DNA from: Tepidicaulis sp002389665
GTDB lineage: Bacteria; Pseudomonadota; Alphaproteobacteria; Parvibaculales; Parvibaculaceae
NCBI RefSeq assembly: GCF_965222285.1
Contig: NZ_OZ244942.1
Span: forward strand, 1,798,001 to 1,862,000
Length of the DNA: 64,000 bases
Reading direction: 5' to 3'
The translations under genes and the position numbers were made by a program. Under the pieces are notes generated by a model. It had not been told where the DNA came from and did no database searches. It saw only the letters and a program-made list of their open reading frames with translations. Positions 61,598 through 64,000 of the stretch are shown here, in pieces; position 1 is the stretch's first letter, and each line of letters opens with the position of its first letter.

Positions 61598-62785
61598 ATG
61601 GCCGAGATCACCCAAAAAGGCGCCCTGAGCGAAAAGGAACGCCTCAAGAGCCTTGCCGCCGTCATTGCCTGCATCACCGCCGTCGGCATGGGGCTCGGCC
61701 TCTCGATCCCCCTGCTCGCCCTGCAGCTTGAGCAGCGCGGCACGGACACCGCGCTGATCGGCCTCAATACCGCCATGCCCGCGCTTGCCACGCTGGTCTT
61801 CACGCCCTTCATTCCGGCCCTACTGCGCCGGGTGCAGCCGGACCGGTTTCTCCTGGTCTGCATGGCGCTCTCGGCAGCCTGCATGCCCTGCTATTTCCTT
61901 TTCCCGAATATCTGGGCCTGGTTTCCCATCCGCTTCATCAACGGCATCGCGCTGACCGGGCTCTTCGTCGTCTCGGAATTCTGGATCAACCAGCTTGCGG
62001 ATGAAAAAAGCCGGGGCAAACTGATCGGTCTTTACGGCGCCATTCTTTCCGGCGGCTTTGCCATCGGCCCGCTCATTCTGGCGCTGGTGGGCAGCGAAGG
62101 CGCGCTGCCCTTCCTCATCGTCTCTTTTCTGACGGTAAGTGCCAGCATTCCGCTTTTCCTCGCCTGGGGTCTTGCCCCGCGGGTGGAAGAAGCGCCGAGC
62201 CGGGGGCTTTTGACCTTTCTCTTCGTCGCCCCCGCCGCCACCCTTGCCGGGCTCATCTATGGGGCAACGGAGACCAATATTTTCAATCTCCTGCCCATCT
62301 ATGCCCTGCGCACCGGCCAGACGGCGGAAACCGCCGCCCTGGTACTCACGGTCTTCGGGGCGGGCAACATCCTCTTCCAGGTCCCCATCGGGGCGCTGGC
62401 GGACCGGATGGACCGCCGCCTGGTTCTTCTCATCTGCGCGGGCTTCGGCTTTGCGGGCACAGCGCTGCTGCCCCTCGTCTCCCAGAGCATCTATCTCTTC
62501 ATTCCCTCGCTTTTCGTCTTCGGCGGCGTCGTGGTGGGCATGTACACGGTCGGCCTTACTCTCTTGGGGGAGCGCTTCCGGGGAGCGGACCTTGCCTCGG
62601 CCAATGCCACTTTCGTCATGCTCTATTCGGTGGGCGCGCTGGCCGGGCCGCCGCTCGCCGGGCTTTCCATGGATGTCTGGGACCCGCACGGCCTTGCCGT
62701 CTTCATGGCCGGGCTGATCGGGGTCTATCTCATTCTGGTGGGCTGGCGCTATTCCACCCCGAAGCCGCGCGATCCCATGGCCTGA
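61598..62785 (+). CDS. MFS transporter
   Basis: A 395-residue major-facilitator transporter with twelve hydrophobic segments. The first loop between helices 2 and 3 is LRRVQPDRFLLVCMALSAACM. The family-typical FINGIALTGLFVVSEFWINQLADEKSRGKLIGLYGAILSGGFAIGPLILALVGSEG and the second-half loop GALADRMDRRLVLLICAGFG are present. It resembles the YcaD-type transporter branch; substrate unknown. It stands alone between the antiporter and rpmG. Confidence 0.86.
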   Translation: MAEITQKGALSEKERLKSLAAVIACITAVGMGLGLSIPLLALQLEQRGTDTALIGLNTAMPALATLVFTPFIPALLRRVQPDRFLLVCMALSAACMPCYFLFPNIWAWFPIRFINGIALTGLFVVSEFWINQLADEKSRGKLIGLYGAILSGGFAIGPLILALVGSEGALPFLIVSFLTVSASIPLFLAWGLAPRVEEAPSRGLLTFLFVAPAATLAGLIYGATETNIFNLLPIYALRTGQTAETAALVLTVFGAGNILFQVPIGALADRMDRRLVLLICAGFGFAGTALLPLVSQSIYLFIPSLFVFGGVVVGMYTVGLTLLGERFRGADLASANATFVMLYSVGALAGPPLAGLSMDVWDPHGLAVFMAGLIGVYLILVGWRYSTPKPRDPMA

Positions 62786-62860
62786 GCCTCGCTTAAGGTT
62801 CAAAGCCCCGGAAAAGGGCCAAAATCTGCGATTCGGAGGCCCCTGCCCCTCAAGCCATGC

Positions 62861-62888
62861 TTGACATCGCCCGCGCGATGGGTAGTCT
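62861..62888 (+). promoter_or_regulatory. rpmG promoter candidate
   Basis: A full-consensus -35 TTGACA (62861-62866) and TAGTCT (62883-62888) are spaced 16 bp, giving a leader of about 72 bases to the rpmG ATG. Inferred from consensus. Confidence 0.55.
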
Positions 62889-62966
62889 GCGGCGCAATTC
62901 CGAGGCATCAATTGTGAGACTTCCGTCCGGACTCGGCCGCGGCGGGCAAAGATTGAGGATTTCGCG

Positions 62967-63134
62967 ATGGCGAAGCCGACCACGCTGAAAATCAGGCTCG
63001 AAAGCACCGCGGGCACGGGCTACTTCTACGTCACGAAGAAGAACACCCGTACGATGACCGAAAAACTGGTCATCAAGAAATACGACCCCGTCGCGCGCAA
63101 GCACGTCGAGTTCAAGGAAAACAAGATCAAGTAA
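62967..63134 (+). CDS. rpmG: 50S ribosomal protein L33
   Basis: The 55-residue protein of the large ribosomal subunit begins AKPTTLKIRLESTAGTGYFY and ends ARKHVEFKENKIK, with VTKKNTRTMTEKLVIKKYDP between, a standard cysteine-less L33 as usual in alphaproteobacteria. Length matches the family. An upstream GAGG (about 8 bases before the ATG) serves as ribosome-binding site. A terminator follows, so the gene is monocistronic. Confidence 0.95.
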   Translation: MAKPTTLKIRLESTAGTGYFYVTKKNTRTMTEKLVIKKYDPVARKHVEFKENKIK

Positions 63135-63190
63135 TCTTGGATGCAGGAGCCGCGCTCCTGTTCAATATATTTACCCGCAAGGGTGCCGAA

Positions 63191-63223
63191 GGGCGAGGCT
63201 GTCACTCATACAGCCTCGCCCTT
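63191..63223 (+). terminator. Intrinsic terminator after rpmG
   Basis: A perfect 12-bp stem (GGGCGAGGCTGT / ACAGCCTCGCCC) with a 7-base loop, followed by TTT, 56 bp after the rpmG stop codon. Confidence 0.8.
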
Positions 63224-63272
63224 TGCTGTATGATGCTCCCAAATCAACGTTTCGTTGCTGAGGGAGGACCCG

Positions 63273-64000
63273 ATGTCCGCAGCAGAAGATTACCGCAAGA
63301 AAGCAAGCACGCTCACCTACCGCCATCAGGCCTTCATCAATGGCCGCTTCACCAATGCCGCCTCCGGTGAGACCTTCGACAATTACAGCCCCATCGACGG
63401 CCAGGTCCTGACCGCCATCGCCGCATGCGACAAGGAAGATGTGGACCGGGCCGTAAAAGCCGCCCGCACCATCTTCGAAAAAGGCACCTGGTCGGAAATG
63501 GCGCCGCGCGAGCGCAAGACCGTGATGCTGAAATTCGCCGCGCTCATCGCCGACAATGCCGATGAGCTGGCGCTGCTCGAAACCCTCGACATGGGCAAGC
63601 CCATCACCTTCTCCCGCCAGGGCGACATGGAAGGGGTGGTGCGCACCGTGCAATGGTATGCCGAAGCCATCGACAAGATTTACGACGAGCTTGCCCCCAT
63701 GGGCACGGGCGCCGTCGGCATGATCACCCGCGAGCCGCTCGGCGTCGTCGGCGCGGTCGTGCCCTGGAACTTCCCGCTCCTCATGGCCGCCTGGAAATTC
63801 GCGCCCGCTCTTGCCGCCGGCAACAGCGTCATCATGAAGCCGGCAGAGCAGTCTCCCCTCACCTGCCTGCGCGTCGCCGAACTTGCGAGCGAAGCAGGCA
63901 TTCCGGACGGCGTCTTCCAGGTGCTGCCCGGTTTCGGGGAAACGGCGGGCCAGGCGCTTGGCCGCCACATGGATGTGGACATGATCGCCTTTACCGGCTC
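63273..64000 (+). CDS. Aldehyde dehydrogenase, N-terminal part (cut by window edge)
   Basis: The frame is open from ATG 63273 to the end of the window, giving 242 residues of an NAD-dependent aldehyde dehydrogenase. GAGGGAGGACCCG is the ribosome-binding region. Seen: FINGRFTNAASGETFDNYSPIDG, ALLETLDMGKPI, and the dinucleotide-binding LGVVGAVVPWNFPLLMAAWKFAPALAAGNSVIMKPAEQSP. The catalytic Cys and Glu lie beyond the edge. Overall it resembles PuuC-type gamma-glutamyl-aminobutyraldehyde or betaine-aldehyde dehydrogenases, but the substrate cannot be fixed here. Confidence 0.9.
   Translation, partial: MSAAEDYRKKASTLTYRHQAFINGRFTNAASGETFDNYSPIDGQVLTAIAACDKEDVDRAVKAARTIFEKGTWSEMAPRERKTVMLKFAALIADNADELALLETLDMGKPITFSRQGDMEGVVRTVQWYAEAIDKIYDELAPMGTGAVGMITREPLGVVGAVVPWNFPLLMAAWKFAPALAAGNSVIMKPAEQSPLTCLRVAELASEAGIPDGVFQVLPGFGETAGQALGRHMDVDMIAFTG

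Noticed and set aside
61820..63016. A 398-residue antisense frame across the MFS gene and rpmG
   Set aside because: It would overlap two well-supported genes and has a low-complexity charged translation.

Overview
This window is a dense, GC-rich bacterial chromosome segment with short intergenic gaps. It looks like an alphaproteobacterium, most likely of the Hyphomicrobiales/Parvibaculum type. That rests on gene content and order: an rpoZ–rel–pyrE–DUF2062–pdxJ–acpS–lepB–rnc–era–recO–parC run on the minus strand, a gatC-gatA-gatB operon, a pyrB–pyrC–plsY–dprA–topA–rnr–DUF983 run on the plus strand, and a Bpt-type leucyltransferase. Assignment below the class is inference. There is no insertion sequence, prophage or CRISPR array.

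Layout. Positions 1-5300 hold the end of an SLC13 permease, bpt, and a complete TRAP transporter operon (binding protein, small and large membrane subunits, plus one unknown membrane-anchored protein). Positions 5300-17230 hold the core minus-strand block: topoisomerase IV, recombination, ribosome and RNA processing, signal peptidase, CoA/PLP/pyrimidine enzymes, (p)ppGpp synthesis, RNAP omega and folK. Positions 17300-30560 are mixed metabolism: family 5 uracil-DNA glycosylase, a coupled sulfite-oxidase-like/SDR pair, smpB, dapA, a lytic transglycosylase, a hydrolase, an amino-acid permease operon, a thiolase/DUF35 pair and MgtC. Positions 30600-35250 hold tRNA-Ser(GCU), an isolated lower-GC AbiGi-like gene, and a putative copper-handling cluster (DUF2946, YcnI-like, TonB receptor). 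Positions 35370-45210 hold transporters, a thioesterase, GSTs (one intact, one relic), a lysine/alanine-rich H1-like protein, gatCAB, ruvX and an AEC carrier. Positions 45400-64000 hold an AidB-like dehydrogenase, the pyr/topA/rnr run, two tandem Nudix genes, a K+/H+ antiporter, an MFS transporter, rpmG and the start of an aldehyde dehydrogenase.

The most unusual item is in front of the methyltransferase–APC permease operon (minus strand, about 27504-27335). A good promoter is placed so that transcription would begin at or next to an ATG. That ATG opens a 22-codon ORF ending in tandem Trp codons. It is followed by four mutually exclusive pairing segments, the last a terminator with six U. This is the architecture of a trp-type transcription attenuator, but it sits in front of a transport/methyltransferase operon rather than trp biosynthesis. 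Other points of interest are a PyrC that has lost its catalytic metal ligands, a seven-copy family of palindromic intergenic repeats, and a lysine-rich tail on TopA that echoes the H1-like protein. Coordinates of starts were chosen from ribosome-binding sites and family N-termini where the longest reading frame looked wrong.
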